The notes: a model not told the origin generated them from the sequence alone. A stretch of 64,000 nt of DNA from Streptomyces orinoci (GCF_003121295.1 NZ_PHNC01000006.1:62001-126000), one strand, 5' to 3'; counted from the stretch's first letter, positions 9,540-18,913 are shown. Translations and numbers: made by a program.

Positions 9540-9802
9540 GCCGACAGGGCGATCGCCCAGACCGCCGACACGATGATCGCGGTCGCCGGGGACGGCCCAG
9601 CAGGACGATGGGGAACCCGATGACATTCGGGTCCCGGCCGGTGACCCGGCGCCGGTACTGCTTCCCCTCGGGCGTGGTGAAAGCGATGCGCCGCTCGATG
9701 GCGTCCCCGGGTGGGCGAGGTGGCGTCCGCGAAGTCCGCCATCCACACGCCGGTCTCGGAGTTGAGGGCGTTGAACGTCGCCCCGGCGGTCCGGATTTCC
9801 AC
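9540..9802 (-). pseudogene. Frameshifted small membrane-protein remnant
   Basis: Three minus-strand pieces read as one protein only if two frame changes are allowed: MEIRTAGATFNALNSETGVW, then ERRIAFTTPEGKQYRRRV with NVIGFPIVLLG, then a hydrophobic helix ATAIIVSAVWAIALSA back in the first frame. The breaks fall near 9710 and 9600. The family is not recognised. The last segment would cross the membrane. It is either a dead gene or a live one with sequencing errors; the dead neighbours favour the former. Confidence 0.4.
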
Positions 9803-9899
9803 TCAGACCGCGTAACGTCCGGCGGCCCGCCGCCGGGCTCTGGAGAGCCTCTCGGTAAACGGTCACATCTGGCTGTTCATACGCCCTTTGACTCCGAAT

Positions 9900-10053
9900 C
9901 AGGACGACACCCGGTGGCAACCCCGAGTGCGGCAGACGCACCGGTCTTCAAAGACGTCCGCGCGGTAAGGGCCACCAGATATGCCGCAACCGCTCCGACC
10001 GGCATGGCAATGCCATAACCGGCAAGGAGCCCCGCGACCAGCGCGGCGCTCAC
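9900..10053 (-). pseudogene. N-terminal fragment of a LysE/RhtB-type exporter
   Basis: A GTG at 10053 on the minus strand opens a frame reading VSAALVAGLLAGYGIAMPVG followed by AVAAYLVALTARTSLKTG and AALGVATG. This is the first helix and loop typical of LysE/RhtB amino-acid exporters, which continue through six helices over about 200 residues. Here the match stops after about 50 residues and unrelated sequence follows, so it is a truncated remnant. Confidence 0.55.
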
Positions 10054-10659
10054 GACCGCGCGAGCGGCGGTCTCCGCGACCGGCCGGGCTGCTGCTGAAC
10101 TCGCATGAGGCGAGCGGCGGAGGTCGGCAGCAGCGAAGCGGTCATCATGGCCATGCGCAGATCCTGCGAGCGCCAACGCCGCCCATGCAACGCATTTTGC
10201 CCACCGCTCAGCCCCGTCCGGCGCGTGCGGCGTCGTGCGGGGTCCCCCGACGCGGAACGTAGAGGAGTTCGGCGCCGTGGCGGTCGAGTTCCATGCAGCG
10301 CAAGTTTGTGCGTGTAGCGGACCCGGTAGTCGGGGTACCCCATCAGGCCGAGCGCACGCCGGTGACCGATCCGGCGCGTGAGAACCAAGCCTTCCGGCTG
10401 GCGCGGCAGGACATTGCGACGAGGAGGCCGCGCTCCTGTCCCGGCTGCGGAACCACGTCGGCCACCGCGAGCTGCGACGGTGGGCGTGCTCCGGGCCGGT
10501 GGGAGGACCGGGCGAGCCCGTTCCGGTGCCGCCGCGAGATGAGAGGAGCCGCCATGGCCGCGGTCAAGCGGTATGCCGTCGCCGCCTCCGGGGAGTGGTT
10601 CGACAACGAGGACAACGTACGGCTGCCCGCCGGGGAGGTGCACGCCTGGGATCCCCGGC

Positions 10660-11075
10660 CGTGAGCGGGCGGGGGGACGTGCCGGGCAGCAAGGGGCCGA
10701 CGAACAGGCGGCGTTGCTCGGCGGCGGAGCCACGCCGGAAGAGGCAGCCGGGGCGCGCGCGGATCACCTGCGTCTGCGGATGACGCTGTTCGAAGGCGTC
10801 CAGCACCCGCTCCGGATACGCCTTCTCGCGGGCGCAGGCGGCCTCCGGCCAGCCGTGGTTGGGCCATGACTCGTCCACAAGCCGGTCCCCCGATGGAGCA
10901 CGGTGCATGCCGATGCCCCGGAAGCACTCCGTGAATCGGGGCCCTCGTCGGCGACGTCGGCGCCGATCCACGTCGTCCTCAGCGGCCGCCGGCTGGGCAC
11001 CCGGCGGGCGATCCCGCGAGCGTCCGGACCAGGCCGTCCCCGACGTTCCCGGCGTTCCCCGGTGTCCCCGTGGCC
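10660..11075 (-). pseudogene. NAD-dependent epimerase/dehydratase, broken by several frameshifts
   Basis: Minus-strand pieces in three frames line up in the order of an extended SDR (NAD-dependent epimerase). First comes a dinucleotide-loop relic GNVGDGLVRTLAGSP near 11040, then RTTWIGADVADEGPD near 10990, then SGDRLVDESWPNHGWPEA with REKAYPERVLDAFE (the YxxxK-type region) from 10900 down to 10780, ending near LFVGPLLPG. The middle NxxxT segment and the C-terminal third are absent. At least two frameshifts and deletions make it non-functional. It is convergent with no partner and lies in a run of similarly decayed genes. Confidence 0.6.
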
Positions 11076-11127
11076 ACCACCCGCCGGCCCGCTCGGCCGT
11101 TCCGCTGCGGCCAACCCGAGCGGCGGC

Positions 11128-11748
11128 TTACGCTCCCGGCCGCGTATCCGGCAGCTCCACGATGGTGGTGATGCGGACGAGTGAGGGCCGCGGGGGCACG
11201 GAGACAGAACCGAAGCGCACCGGCGGTTCGACCCCCGCGAGCGGTCCCAGGTCGGTGGCCTGCCACCGGGCCTCCCCGCCGGTGATCCGGTGCAGGTCGC
11301 GGGCACCGTAGAACGACCGGTGCCCGGACGGGGAGTCGCCGAGAGTGCGCAGGCCCACCGCCCGGGCGGGCAGATCGGCGCAGCGGATCCACAGAGGGCG
11401 AGCGGCAAAAGCGGACGGCACCCAGCGCAGCAGCCGGCCGAGTGCGGTCCGGGGGCCGGTGGTGAAGCGCCACAACAATGGGCCGGCGGTCACCGTCCAG
11501 TGGGCGCCGACTCGTTCCACCGTCACGGGCTTGATGTCCACGTCATCGAAGCGGTAGGTCGCGGCCACGAAGTCCGCCACTCGCTCGGTGGGGGCCAGCA
11601 GCCGACGCGTCCCATCCGGGTGCTCCATCATGACGTCGCCGAACGGGCCGAACGGCGAACGCGGCCAGTGCCCGAGCACAAGGCGGGTCCCGGACGCCGT
11701 GCCGACCCCCGCGATCCATCCGTCGAAGCGCAGGCGCGGCCTCGTCAT
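11128..11748 (-). CDS. Conserved hypothetical protein, 206 aa
   Basis: I do not recognise the family by name. The protein is soluble, rich in tryptophan and basic residues, and starts MTRPRLRFDGWIAGVG. It has no signal peptide, membrane helix or obvious catalytic motif. ATG 11748 follows a GAGGA eight to nine bases ahead. Its start overlaps the stop of the upstream minus-strand frame in an ATGA arrangement, which would couple their translation. Codon use is typical of the host, which supports a real gene even though the DNA on its downstream side is decayed. Confidence 0.65.
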   Translation of the reverse strand: MTRPRLRFDGWIAGVGTASGTRLVLGHWPRSPFGPFGDVMMEHPDGTRRLLAPTERVADFVAATYRFDDVDIKPVTVERVGAHWTVTAGPLLWRFTTGPRTALGRLLRWVPSAFAARPLWIRCADLPARAVGLRTLGDSPSGHRSFYGARDLHRITGGEARWQATDLGPLAGVEPPVRFGSVSVPPRPSLVRITTIVELPDTRPGA

Positions 11749-12275
11749 CGGCCGGTCCTCAGGGGCACTTCTTTCACCGGGGGCCTCCCGTGCGGTGTTC
11801 CGGCTCGCGACGGCGGGGAAGGGCGGGCGCGGCGGCGAACCGGTGTGCGGATGGCGTCCCGGGACGCGTGGCGCTGACCGGGACCCGGGCCGCCGCGAGC
11901 GGCCAGGGCGTCGGCAACGGCCCCGATGGCGGGGGCGTAGTCCGCCTTGTGCAGCAGATCGACGACGAGTCCGCCGCGCAGCCAAGCGGCGGGCAGCGCA
12001 CCAGCACCGGTGGCGTCGTCCAGGAACGGGCCGCGCAGCTCGGCCCGGGCCATCGCGGAGTGCAGCACGCCCGGCACGGCGCCCTGACCGCAGCGCCTGG
12101 CCGGATTGGCCGCCGCCGTTGGCCCGTCCCATCCGGCCAGGCGGCGCGGCATCCGCCCGGGGACCCGCGAATCGGGGTGGCCGGTGCACCGCTCCTCGGC
12201 CTTCTCCGCCAGGGCCGTCGCCGTCACCCCGGCGACTCCGGGGAGCAGGCCCTCCCACGCCACGCGTTTCCTCAT
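11745..12275 (-). CDS. Hypothetical protein, possibly degenerate
   Basis: A 176-residue frame begins MRKRVAWEGLLPGVAGVTAT, with a GGAG six bases ahead, and ends by the ATGA overlap with the next gene. The first 30 residues form a hydrophobic helix and a later segment (GGLVVDLLHKADYAPAIGAV) forms another, so a small membrane protein is likely. The final 45 residues are arginine/proline-rich and look like out-of-frame reading, so a frameshift may have replaced the true C-terminus. Family not recognised. Confidence 0.45.
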   Translation of the reverse strand: MRKRVAWEGLLPGVAGVTATALAEKAEERCTGHPDSRVPGRMPRRLAGWDGPTAAANPARRCGQGAVPGVLHSAMARAELRGPFLDDATGAGALPAAWLRGGLVVDLLHKADYAPAIGAVADALAARGGPGPGQRHASRDAIRTPVRRRARPSPPSRAGTPHGRPPVKEVPLRTGR

Positions 12276-13036
12276 GCCGCTCCGGGTACCCGGCCGCCGG
12301 GGCATCCTCGCTCGGTCCGACCGGATCGGGTGAGGCGGGCAGATCCTGCGCTTCCCGGGTATCCGACCGGGACGTTCGAGGTCGCGTGCGTAGCCCCGGA
12401 CGGGCCGGAGTTACCGCGCTCTCCGGCGGCCGCGTGGACGGTGCCGCTCAAGCACGCCGCTCTGTACGGGCCTTCGCGTCGTACTGGCGTGGTGGTCTGC
12501 GGCGACGGGCGGGTGCATCGGGCAAGAGCTGATGCTGCTGGACTTCCGTCCGACGGAGGTGGTGGATCTCCTCGCAGCCCTTCCGGTGTGCCTCGTCGGC
12601 ACCGAGCAGTCGGCCGGTGTCACACGCACACCGGGCTACTGCGCCCGCAAGGACGGAACGGCGCAGTCGCTCATCTCGACTGCCGCCCCGCCGAGCGGCG
12701 GCGTCCATGGGACCGGGCGGAGTCGGAGGCGCCGAATGCGGCCCCCTGCACGAAGAGAGGTGGGGGTGCGGTGCTGCTGCCAACGCCGGCTGGCGGGCTA
12801 CCGCCATCCTCCGCGCCGGGGACCACGGGGCACCGGTGAGGTCCGTCGGGAAGTGTGTGTCGGATGCCACTGCCCATGCCGTGATATGGACCATTTCTCC
12901 CGGAAAGACCGAGCGTTATTTTGGGTCGTCCAGACCCCAGGAACCGGACGGCCGGACAGTGCCCGCAGATCTCTCTCCCCTTATATCGGCGACGACTCAG
13001 TGGCTGGTACGTGCCTATCCCTCGGGGGGCGGCACC
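12276..13036. other. Gene-poor stretch
   Basis: No frame in this stretch gives a recognisable protein. A plus-strand piece near 12532 (LLDFRPTEVVDLLAALPVCL) is protein-like for about 30 residues and then degenerates, so it may be a gene relic. No tRNA-like cloverleaf or long inverted repeat was noticed. Confidence 0.4.
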
Positions 13037-13477
13037 ATGGCCGCCGCCCTCGCCGATGCACAAGCACGCCAAGCCGTCACGGTCGCGGCGTGGCTGCGCT
13101 ACCCCACCTCGATGGACGCCGCTCTCGTGCAGGTCGCAGGCCCGGGAGGATCGTCACGTCTGGACTGGATCACCGGTGCCGACAACCACGAGTCCGACGA
13201 CCCCACGGAGCACGCGTGGCGCACCTGGGTGGACGAGGTGGTGGCCAGCTGGGCCACGGTCCTGCTCACCACGCCGGAGCTGGCCGCGGCAGCACTGGCG
13301 GCCGTGGAGGGCTCCGTTCACCTGAACGGGGCACCGGTGGAGTTCCGCCGGCTGCTGGCACCCGATGCCCACGACCGGCGGTCAGCCGCGCTGCTGCGCC
13401 ACCCGGACCTCGTCGCGCCCATCGCCGACCTGCACCGCACTGAGCTCCTGGACCTCCTGAAACCCTCGCCCTCGTAA
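13037..13477 (+). CDS. Hypothetical protein, 146 aa
   Basis: Start chosen at ATG 13037, where the product becomes protein-like (MAAALADAQARQAVTVAAWL); the open frame extends upstream but reads as low-complexity sequence. The protein is acidic, alanine-rich and soluble, with WRTWVDEVVASWATVLL in the middle and a C-terminal PIADLHRTELLDLLK. There is no signal peptide or known motif. The weak G-rich ribosome site and isolated position leave it uncertain, but codon bias over its length is good. Confidence 0.55.
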   Translation: MAAALADAQARQAVTVAAWLRYPTSMDAALVQVAGPGGSSRLDWITGADNHESDDPTEHAWRTWVDEVVASWATVLLTTPELAAAALAAVEGSVHLNGAPVEFRRLLAPDAHDRRSAALLRHPDLVAPIADLHRTELLDLLKPSPS

Positions 13478-13639
13478 GCAGCCACGCGAGGCCCGTCATG
13501 CCCTTCGGCGTGTCCTGAACTGATTGCGCAGACTGGTGGCAATGCCGGGCCGACCACGGCACAGGGGCCTGCCCCTGCGGCCATAGTCCGAACGTTCGTT
13601 TGCCGACGGCAAGCCGCCGCCCGACTACGGTTGTTCCGC

Positions 13640-14557
13640 ATGACCCACACCCAGATCGAGATCACCGCGGAGTTGGTCCGGGGCCTGCTCCGCGACCAGC
13701 ACCCCGACCTGGCCGATCACCCGGTAAGGCTCGGCGCATGCGGCTGGGACAACCAGCTGTGGCGGCTCGGCGACGACCTCGCCGTCCGGCTGCCCTGGGC
13801 GACGCACTCCGCGGACGCCCTGCTGCGCAAGGAACACCAGTGGCTTCCCACCCTCGCCCCGCGTCTCCCCTTGCCGGTCCCCGTCCCACAGCGCCTCAGC
13901 GAGCCTTCCGAGCGGTTTCCGCGGCCTTGGCTCGTCACCACCTGGGTGCCGGGAACGCCCGCCGACCGCGCCCCCGCCACACGCGCCGCCGAGGCGGCCG
14001 ACACCTTGGCCGCCTTCCTGACCGCTCTTCACCGGCCCGCCCCCGAAGGGGCGCCGGCCGGCCGCGACCGCGGGGGTCCGCCGGCCGCCCATGCCGAGGG
14101 GTTCGCGCAGGCCCTGACCTCGGCCACCGACCTGGGGCTGCTCCCCGACCCGGACGCCATCCGCGCCATCTGGGAAGACGCCGCTGCCGCGCCCGACTGG
14201 ACGGGACCTGCGCTGTGGCTCCACGGCGACCTGCATCCGGCCAACATCCTCACCGAGGACGGCACTTTCTGCGGCGTGATCGACTTCGGCGACCTCTGCG
14301 CAGGCGATCCGGCCTGCGATCTCGCCGCCGCGTGGATACTGCTGCCGGACGGCGCCGCCGACCGCTTCCATGCCGCCTACCAGCCGACCCCGGACGCCGC
14401 CACCTTGCGCCGCGCCCGCGGCTGGGCGGTGCTCAAGGCTCTGGACTGCATCTTCATCGGAGAGGCCGGCATCCACGGGCGCCCGGGCGGCAAACCCACC
14501 TGGGGCCCACCCGCCCAGACCGCCCTTCGACGCCTGGTCGAGGCGGCCCGCAGCTGA
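13640..14557 (+). CDS. Aminoglycoside phosphotransferase (APH/choline-kinase fold) family protein
   Basis: The 305-residue product has the kinase-like APH fold. WRLGDDLAVRLPW marks the ATP-binding lobe, LWLHGDLHPANIL is the catalytic HxDxxxxN loop, and GVIDFGDLCAGDPA is the metal-binding DFGD segment. The family phosphorylates aminoglycosides, macrolides or small metabolites. The sequence alone does not show resistance, and many chromosomal streptomycete members have unknown substrates. ATG 13640 is the likely start; no strong ribosome site precedes it, so the message may be leaderless. It is not in an operon. Confidence 0.85.
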   Translation: MTHTQIEITAELVRGLLRDQHPDLADHPVRLGACGWDNQLWRLGDDLAVRLPWATHSADALLRKEHQWLPTLAPRLPLPVPVPQRLSEPSERFPRPWLVTTWVPGTPADRAPATRAAEAADTLAAFLTALHRPAPEGAPAGRDRGGPPAAHAEGFAQALTSATDLGLLPDPDAIRAIWEDAAAAPDWTGPALWLHGDLHPANILTEDGTFCGVIDFGDLCAGDPACDLAAAWILLPDGAADRFHAAYQPTPDAATLRRARGWAVLKALDCIFIGEAGIHGRPGGKPTWGPPAQTALRRLVEAARS

Positions 14558-15022
14558 AGCCAAAGCGGACAGTGGTTATGCCGGGTGGCGAGGCCGCGCA
14601 ACGCTGCGAGCCTTCGCTCGGCGGCGGGGCCGGCCTCGATGCTGGCCTCGATCGCGGCGACCTCGCCGAGCCACCCTTGTTACGGGACGTAGGGAACCCC
14701 GAAGTCGTGCGCTCCGACCTGCGCGCCCGGCCCACCATGCAGTGACAGCCGATCCGCGGTCCGCCCTCGCCGGCTCTCTGGAGCGCACGCGAGGAGAACG
14801 GCACCACGCGGCTGACGCTGCGGCTCCACTCCGGCTGACCCGAGTGGATGGGATGGTGCCTACGAGCTGATGTGGGCGTATCCGGGCCGCCGTCGTGGCC
14901 GGGCTCTCCGGGGGAGCCGAGTGGTGACCACCTACCGCAGGAAGCCAGGGCCCCGGGCCGGCGTTCATGCGGAACGGTGCGAGCCCGCGAGTGGACTGCA
15001 TCCCGGGGCTACAGTGCCGTTC
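14558..15022. other. Gene-poor stretch between kinase and phosphoesterase genes
   Basis: I see no supported gene, structural RNA or strong inverted repeat here. Short open frames exist on both strands but are arginine-rich shadows without ribosome sites. Confidence 0.4.
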
Positions 15023-15532
15023 ATGCGGCTGCTCCTGACGTCCGACACCCACCTCCCCACCCGGGCCCGGAAACTACCGCCACCCCTCCTGGCCGCGCTC
15101 GACCAAGCCGACGTCGTCCTCCACGCCGGCGACTGGACCGACATGGCGACGCTGGAGCTGTTCACCGCCCGCGCCCACCGTCTCATCGCCGTCCATGGCA
15201 ACAATGACGGCCCCGACCTCCGCGCCCGGTTGCCCGAGATCGCCCACGCCGAACTCGCCGGACTGCGCTTCACGATCGTCCACGACACCGGCCCGGCCCG
15301 CGGCCGCGAGAAACGCTGCACCGAACGCTTTCCTGCCACCGATGTCCTGGTCTTCGGGCACAGCCACATCCCCTGGGACACCACCACCCCTGACGGCTTG
15401 CGCCTGCTGAACCCCGGCTCACCCACCGACCGGCGCCGTCAGCCCTACCGCACATATATGACCGCTCGTGCGGACAACGGCGAGCTCACAGACGTGACAC
15501 TGCACCGCATCGAGGCGGCAGCGGCGCGCTAG
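15023..15532 (+). CDS. YfcE/MJ0936-type metallophosphoesterase
   Basis: A 169-residue calcineurin-fold enzyme. The metal-binding signatures are in order: LLLTSDTHLPT (DxH), VLHAGDWTD (GD), AVHGNNDGPDL (GNND), and VFGHSHIPWDT (GHxH). This compact single-domain form hydrolyses phosphodiesters such as model nucleotides, with two Mn or similar ions, in the cytosol. The physiological substrate is unknown. ATG 15023 gives the correct family N-terminus; upstream open frame is not conserved-looking. It is monocistronic as far as can be seen. Confidence 0.9.
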   Translation: MRLLLTSDTHLPTRARKLPPPLLAALDQADVVLHAGDWTDMATLELFTARAHRLIAVHGNNDGPDLRARLPEIAHAELAGLRFTIVHDTGPARGREKRCTERFPATDVLVFGHSHIPWDTTTPDGLRLLNPGSPTDRRRQPYRTYMTARADNGELTDVTLHRIEAAAAR

Positions 15533-15639
15533 GGACTGTCGTTTCGCCGGCACCGCATGTGTGACGGGCTCGCGGGTACCCGGAGGTCCCGCCGCATCCG
15601 CGTGGCGGGTGCACGCTCACGACCACGGAGGTGGCCGAT

Positions 15640-15912
15640 ATGGCCCGGCAGCAGCCCAAGAAGACGTCCCGGGACCCCTACGGACGGGCCCGCGACCCGA
15701 AGGAGCCCGGTTCCCATTCCGGCCAGGAGAGCCAGGCACGTGAGCGCTCCGTGCCGGGTACGGCGAGCGCTCAGGAGGGCTACCAGACCAAGGGCGGCAC
15801 CTCGCGGGGCGAGGCCCTCGAAGGAGTGCGGGCACGCGCTGGGAAGCCGGAGAAGGACAAGGAGAAGGAACGAACGCGCGATGCGGCGCACGGCAAGAGG
15901 ACCCAGTCGTGA
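15640..15912 (+). CDS. Small, hydrophilic, probably disordered protein (first of a coupled pair)
   Basis: Ninety residues, almost no hydrophobics, rich in K, E, R, G, S and P (for example KEPGSHSGQESQARERSV), so it is predicted to be intrinsically disordered. There is no signal or membrane segment. ATG 15640 has GGAGG eight bases ahead; GTG 15631 overlaps that site and is less likely. The stop overlaps the next start in GTGA, so the two are translationally coupled. The composition recalls hydrophilin-like or desiccation/stress proteins, but that is only a resemblance. Confidence 0.7.
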   Translation: MARQQPKKTSRDPYGRARDPKEPGSHSGQESQARERSVPGTASAQEGYQTKGGTSRGEALEGVRARAGKPEKDKEKERTRDAAHGKRTQS

Positions 15913-16124
15913 GCGCCGGACGCGGCGGGAAGACTCCGGCCCACCGCAAGGCCATTCCCCGGGACATGCAGGACCAGCAGGCAGACGCCGCACCACAGCG
16001 GGGCCCGGCCGACCAGGAAACCTCTCGTAAGCCCAAGAGCACCGAGAACATCGACAACGCCCGGGAGCGGGCCAGCGGCACGAGTGCCTCCGACGAACCA
16101 CAGAGGGATGAGCCCCCGGACTGA
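15909..16124 (+). CDS. Small, hydrophilic, probably disordered protein (second of a coupled pair)
   Basis: Seventy-one residues starting at a GTG that overlaps the previous stop by four bases. The composition is as extreme as that of its partner: many Q, D, E, K, S and P, no hydrophobic core, with SRKPKSTENIDNARERASGT near the middle. No family is recognised. The overlap shows the two were selected to be made together, probably in a fixed ratio. The genes are not similar enough to call them a duplication. Confidence 0.65.
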   Translation: MSAGRGGKTPAHRKAIPRDMQDQQADAAPQRGPADQETSRKPKSTENIDNARERASGTSASDEPQRDEPPD

Positions 16125-16710
16125 ACAGCGGCGCGTGTACCGCGACCGCCAGAACGCTCGTGGGGCCGTCCAAGATCAGCCGAGGATGGAAAGGCCGCAC
16201 TGAGTGCGGGCCACACCTGGATGAGGTACCTCCTTGCAGCCGCTCACGTTCCCGGCGGCAGCTGCAGGCGCCACGTACCAGTGAGCCAGCCTGTCCGGAA
16301 ACTCTCAAAGGCGCCGGGGCAGCCGCCCGCGGACAGCAAGCCGGGATCGGGCCGGTAAGGAGCTCAGGGCGACTGATGAAGTGCCACCGGCACCACAAAG
16401 CCCGTTGACTGAAGCACCACGCGGGCCCGCGCGCACAGGAACCGGTCGTCCGAGCCAAACCCGTTCGCCAGACGGCTCAACCCGTCAGACGCTGCGCCCC
16501 GGCTGCCAAACCGGTGCGGAAATCGGCGCGTTCCTGCTGCTCGGCGATGGCTTCCGCATCGCCGGGTCCGCGCCTTCCATCCCCTACAGGTGTCAGCACA
16601 TCAGCAATCCGGCATGCACCGACATCGGAAAACCTCCTTCCTGGACCTGCACGACCGAGCCGGCCCCACGCACGCAGACGGCAATCGGATCAATAATGCC
16701 GAACGACCTG
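16125..16710. other. Gene-poor stretch
   Basis: No convincing gene. Plus-strand frames here are short, proline/arginine-rich and lack ribosome sites. No repeat or RNA structure was recognised. Confidence 0.4.
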
Positions 16711-17256
16711 TCACGACGAGTCCGGGGTACTCAGTTCCGGTGCCACGCGGGCAAGTTCGCTCAGGGCCTCCTGGCGGAGGGCGGCGTTGTCATCCGTTGC
16801 AAGCTCCTGTAGCTGTCCAATCAGCCGATCGGTCCCTTCGCTGTCGCACCACGCAGAGTGGTTGTCCAGCGCGACACTGAGCTCATCCATGGTGCAATCC
16901 GCCGTAGCCAGGGCCATGGCTAGAAGCACGTAACGAAGACCGAGCGTGTCACCCCGCTCGAGCAATGCTTCCGCTGTCGCCTGAGTGACGGCTGTGTCGT
17001 CAGGGTCCAGAAGAAGGCGTATCAGGGCTTCCGCTGCTCGGTCGTTCTGCGCCGATATCGCCAGCTACCGACCCGCCGCAGCACGGACCGCCCAGGCAGA
17101 ATCGCTCGCCTGCTCAATCAGCGTGCTGAGCTGTGGGTGGTTGGAGAGAGCCATGGCCTCAGCTTGCCGGACGCCCTGCCTTGGGGTGCTCACGAGCAGA
17201 AGCACCCTGCCACGGTGGCCCGCAGCGATCACTTCCCGGTCTGCCGGTCGCAGCAT
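16711..17256 (-). pseudogene. HEAT-repeat-like protein interrupted by an in-frame amber codon
   Basis: One continuous minus-strand frame from ATG 17256 (MLRPADREVIAAGHRG) to the TGA at 16711 is broken only by a TAG at 17065-17067. Sequence on both sides has the helix-pair pattern of HEAT/ARM repeats: PQLSTLIEQASDSAWAVRAA before the stop, then DRAAEALIRLLLDPDD and LIGQLQELATDDNAALRQEA after it. A single base change would restore a 181-residue scaffold protein. The downstream part could restart at ATG 16965 and give an 84-residue fragment. It is divergent from the hypothetical gene at 17299. Confidence 0.6.
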
Positions 17257-17298
17257 GGCGGCAGGATTGAGGAATAGCGGAAGACAGCGGATGAAATA

Positions 17299-18093
17299 AT
17301 GCGGCTCATGACCCGGATATCCGCCTTGTGGCAGATCGCTTCCTCCACCGAGACCGAATGGCTCGTCGAGTTGTGCAAAGACGAGGGCACTACCGGGTTT
17401 CCTCCGCCGGGCATGCCGGACGCGGCCTGGGTGCTGAACGCGATGTACGAGCACCAGCAGGGGCCGGGCTTGGTCTCGCACCATGAAGTGCGCCAGGCAG
17501 GGCTGGCGGACGGCAGCATCGAGCCCGACTCCTTCCATGGCATCGACCTAGAGGTGGGGACGGTCACAGGCGGGCGCCTGGGGCGTGCGGAGCATCCGGG
17601 TCCGGGCTGGCGGCGGCTGCGCTGGGCGGAACTTGCGCGCCGAACCGGCGACCCGGTCGTCAAGGAGGGGTACTGGCCTTCGCGCCGCAGCGTTCCCGAC
17701 GGCCGTATGGAGGACCGGAGTTGGCCGGTGAGTATCGTGCCGCCGACGGAAGGAAGCCTGGACCGGGAGACCTGGAACCGGCTGATCGAGATCCTTCAGG
17801 AGTACAGCCCGGCCGGCCCGGACACTCGCTGCCTCGCCTATTACAACCCACTAATGATGGGGGACTTCGACAACCTGCATGTCCTCTCGGGGCGACTGGG
17901 GGATGCGCGGGCGCTGTATGACATGGACGAGCCGGACTTCAGCCCGTCCAACCTGTGGCCGGAGGACCGTTCATGGATCGTCTACACCGACTATGACCTA
18001 TGGGGTACCAAGGTCGTCGGGCCCACAGCGCTGCTCGACACCCTGGTCGGTGATACGGAGATCGAAGCCGTACGCCTACCGTGGGCCTCCTGA
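17299..18093 (+). CDS. Hypothetical protein, 264 aa
   Basis: I do not recognise this family. The protein is acidic and soluble, rich in W, Y and P, with TRCLAYYNPLMMGDFDNLHV and SWIVYTDYDLWGTKVVGPT in the second half. The pattern resembles the small accessory proteins that streptomycetes keep near toxin or immunity loci, but no toxin is visible. ATG 17299 or the in-frame ATG 17308 could be the start. It is divergent from the broken HEAT gene; only about 40 bases separate the starts, so they probably shared a control region. Confidence 0.6.
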   Translation: MRLMTRISALWQIASSTETEWLVELCKDEGTTGFPPPGMPDAAWVLNAMYEHQQGPGLVSHHEVRQAGLADGSIEPDSFHGIDLEVGTVTGGRLGRAEHPGPGWRRLRWAELARRTGDPVVKEGYWPSRRSVPDGRMEDRSWPVSIVPPTEGSLDRETWNRLIEILQEYSPAGPDTRCLAYYNPLMMGDFDNLHVLSGRLGDARALYDMDEPDFSPSNLWPEDRSWIVYTDYDLWGTKVVGPTALLDTLVGDTEIEAVRLPWAS

Positions 18094-18455
18094 GCGCGTG
18101 CCCTCCCACTCCTCGCCCCTCAAATGCGTTCGCCCAGCAAGCTGCGGCGACATCGCGTTTCGGGCAACCGCCTGCCAAGTCATCAAATCTGCCGCGGCGT
18201 TGACCGAACTGACGGCTACCGAGCCGGACGGCCCGCCCGCGGCGGCCCGCAGCAAGGACCAGGTCGATCGCGTCGTGAGTTTTGCACAGCGATGCAACGC
18301 CGCTGACGGCGAGGCCTCGGGCGGGAAGCCGGCGCAGATCGGACAGGACCTTGGCTGGCCGCTCTGAGCAGTGAGGTCTGCATTCCTGGCCAAACCCCGA
18401 ACAGGTAGGTTCAGGAGCGGTGCTTTGGAAGCACTTCTGCAGAGGGAGAGCATCA
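18094..18455. other. Gene-poor stretch, possible minus-strand relic
   Basis: No supported gene. The minus strand reads as protein-like for about 100 residues (for example HDAIDLVLAAGRRGRAVRLG), but the frame is not bounded by a start or ribosome site and I recognise no family. It may be an old gene relic. Confidence 0.35.
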
Positions 18456-18683
18456 GTGGACGTTGTGGCAATCATGGAAGCGTTGGCTGAACAAGGCGTG
18501 ACCGTGCTCTTCAAGGCTGACGCCGAGCGAATGGCAGAGCGGCGCAAACCCTGGACACTTGTGGTCACTGGCGCCCCGTTGCGTGACGATATCCTCGTGC
18601 GGACCGATGCCGCTTCGGTGGAGCAGTGCCTAAAGGCCTGCCTACCCCGCCTGCGCGAAATGGGCCTATCGGTACCCGACTGA
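18456..18683 (+). CDS. Small hypothetical protein, 75 aa
   Basis: A GTG start at 18456 follows a good GAGGGAGAG ribosome site. The product (beginning VDVVAIMEALAEQGVTVLFK) looks like a compact alpha/beta domain, with KPWTLVVTGAPLRDDILVRT as two strands and a helix. There is no signal or known motif. Size and fold are typical of immunity or regulatory mini-proteins in streptomycete accessory regions, but nothing here proves a role. Confidence 0.6.
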   Translation: MDVVAIMEALAEQGVTVLFKADAERMAERRKPWTLVVTGAPLRDDILVRTDAASVEQCLKACLPRLREMGLSVPD

Positions 18684-18913
18684 GGACGAGCGTGACCAAC
18701 GAGAACATCTCGGCGACGATTCATCGCATATGGCCACCGGAGACGTACGGGACCCAGAGGCTCCGCCGATTTCGGTGACCGGGCAAGTGGCCTCCTTTCC
18801 CTGGCAGCTGGCGACTCTGGCGACCGCTCACCACGTTCTCGGCACCCCACCCAACTACCGCCCGCCTCAACCCACGCGAGAAGCCGCCACGACCAACGCT
18901 CCGGAGTCCGCAT

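Noticed and set aside
13640..14557. Calling the APH-fold gene an antibiotic-resistance gene
   Set aside because: Motifs show only the kinase fold; the substrate cannot be read from the sequence.
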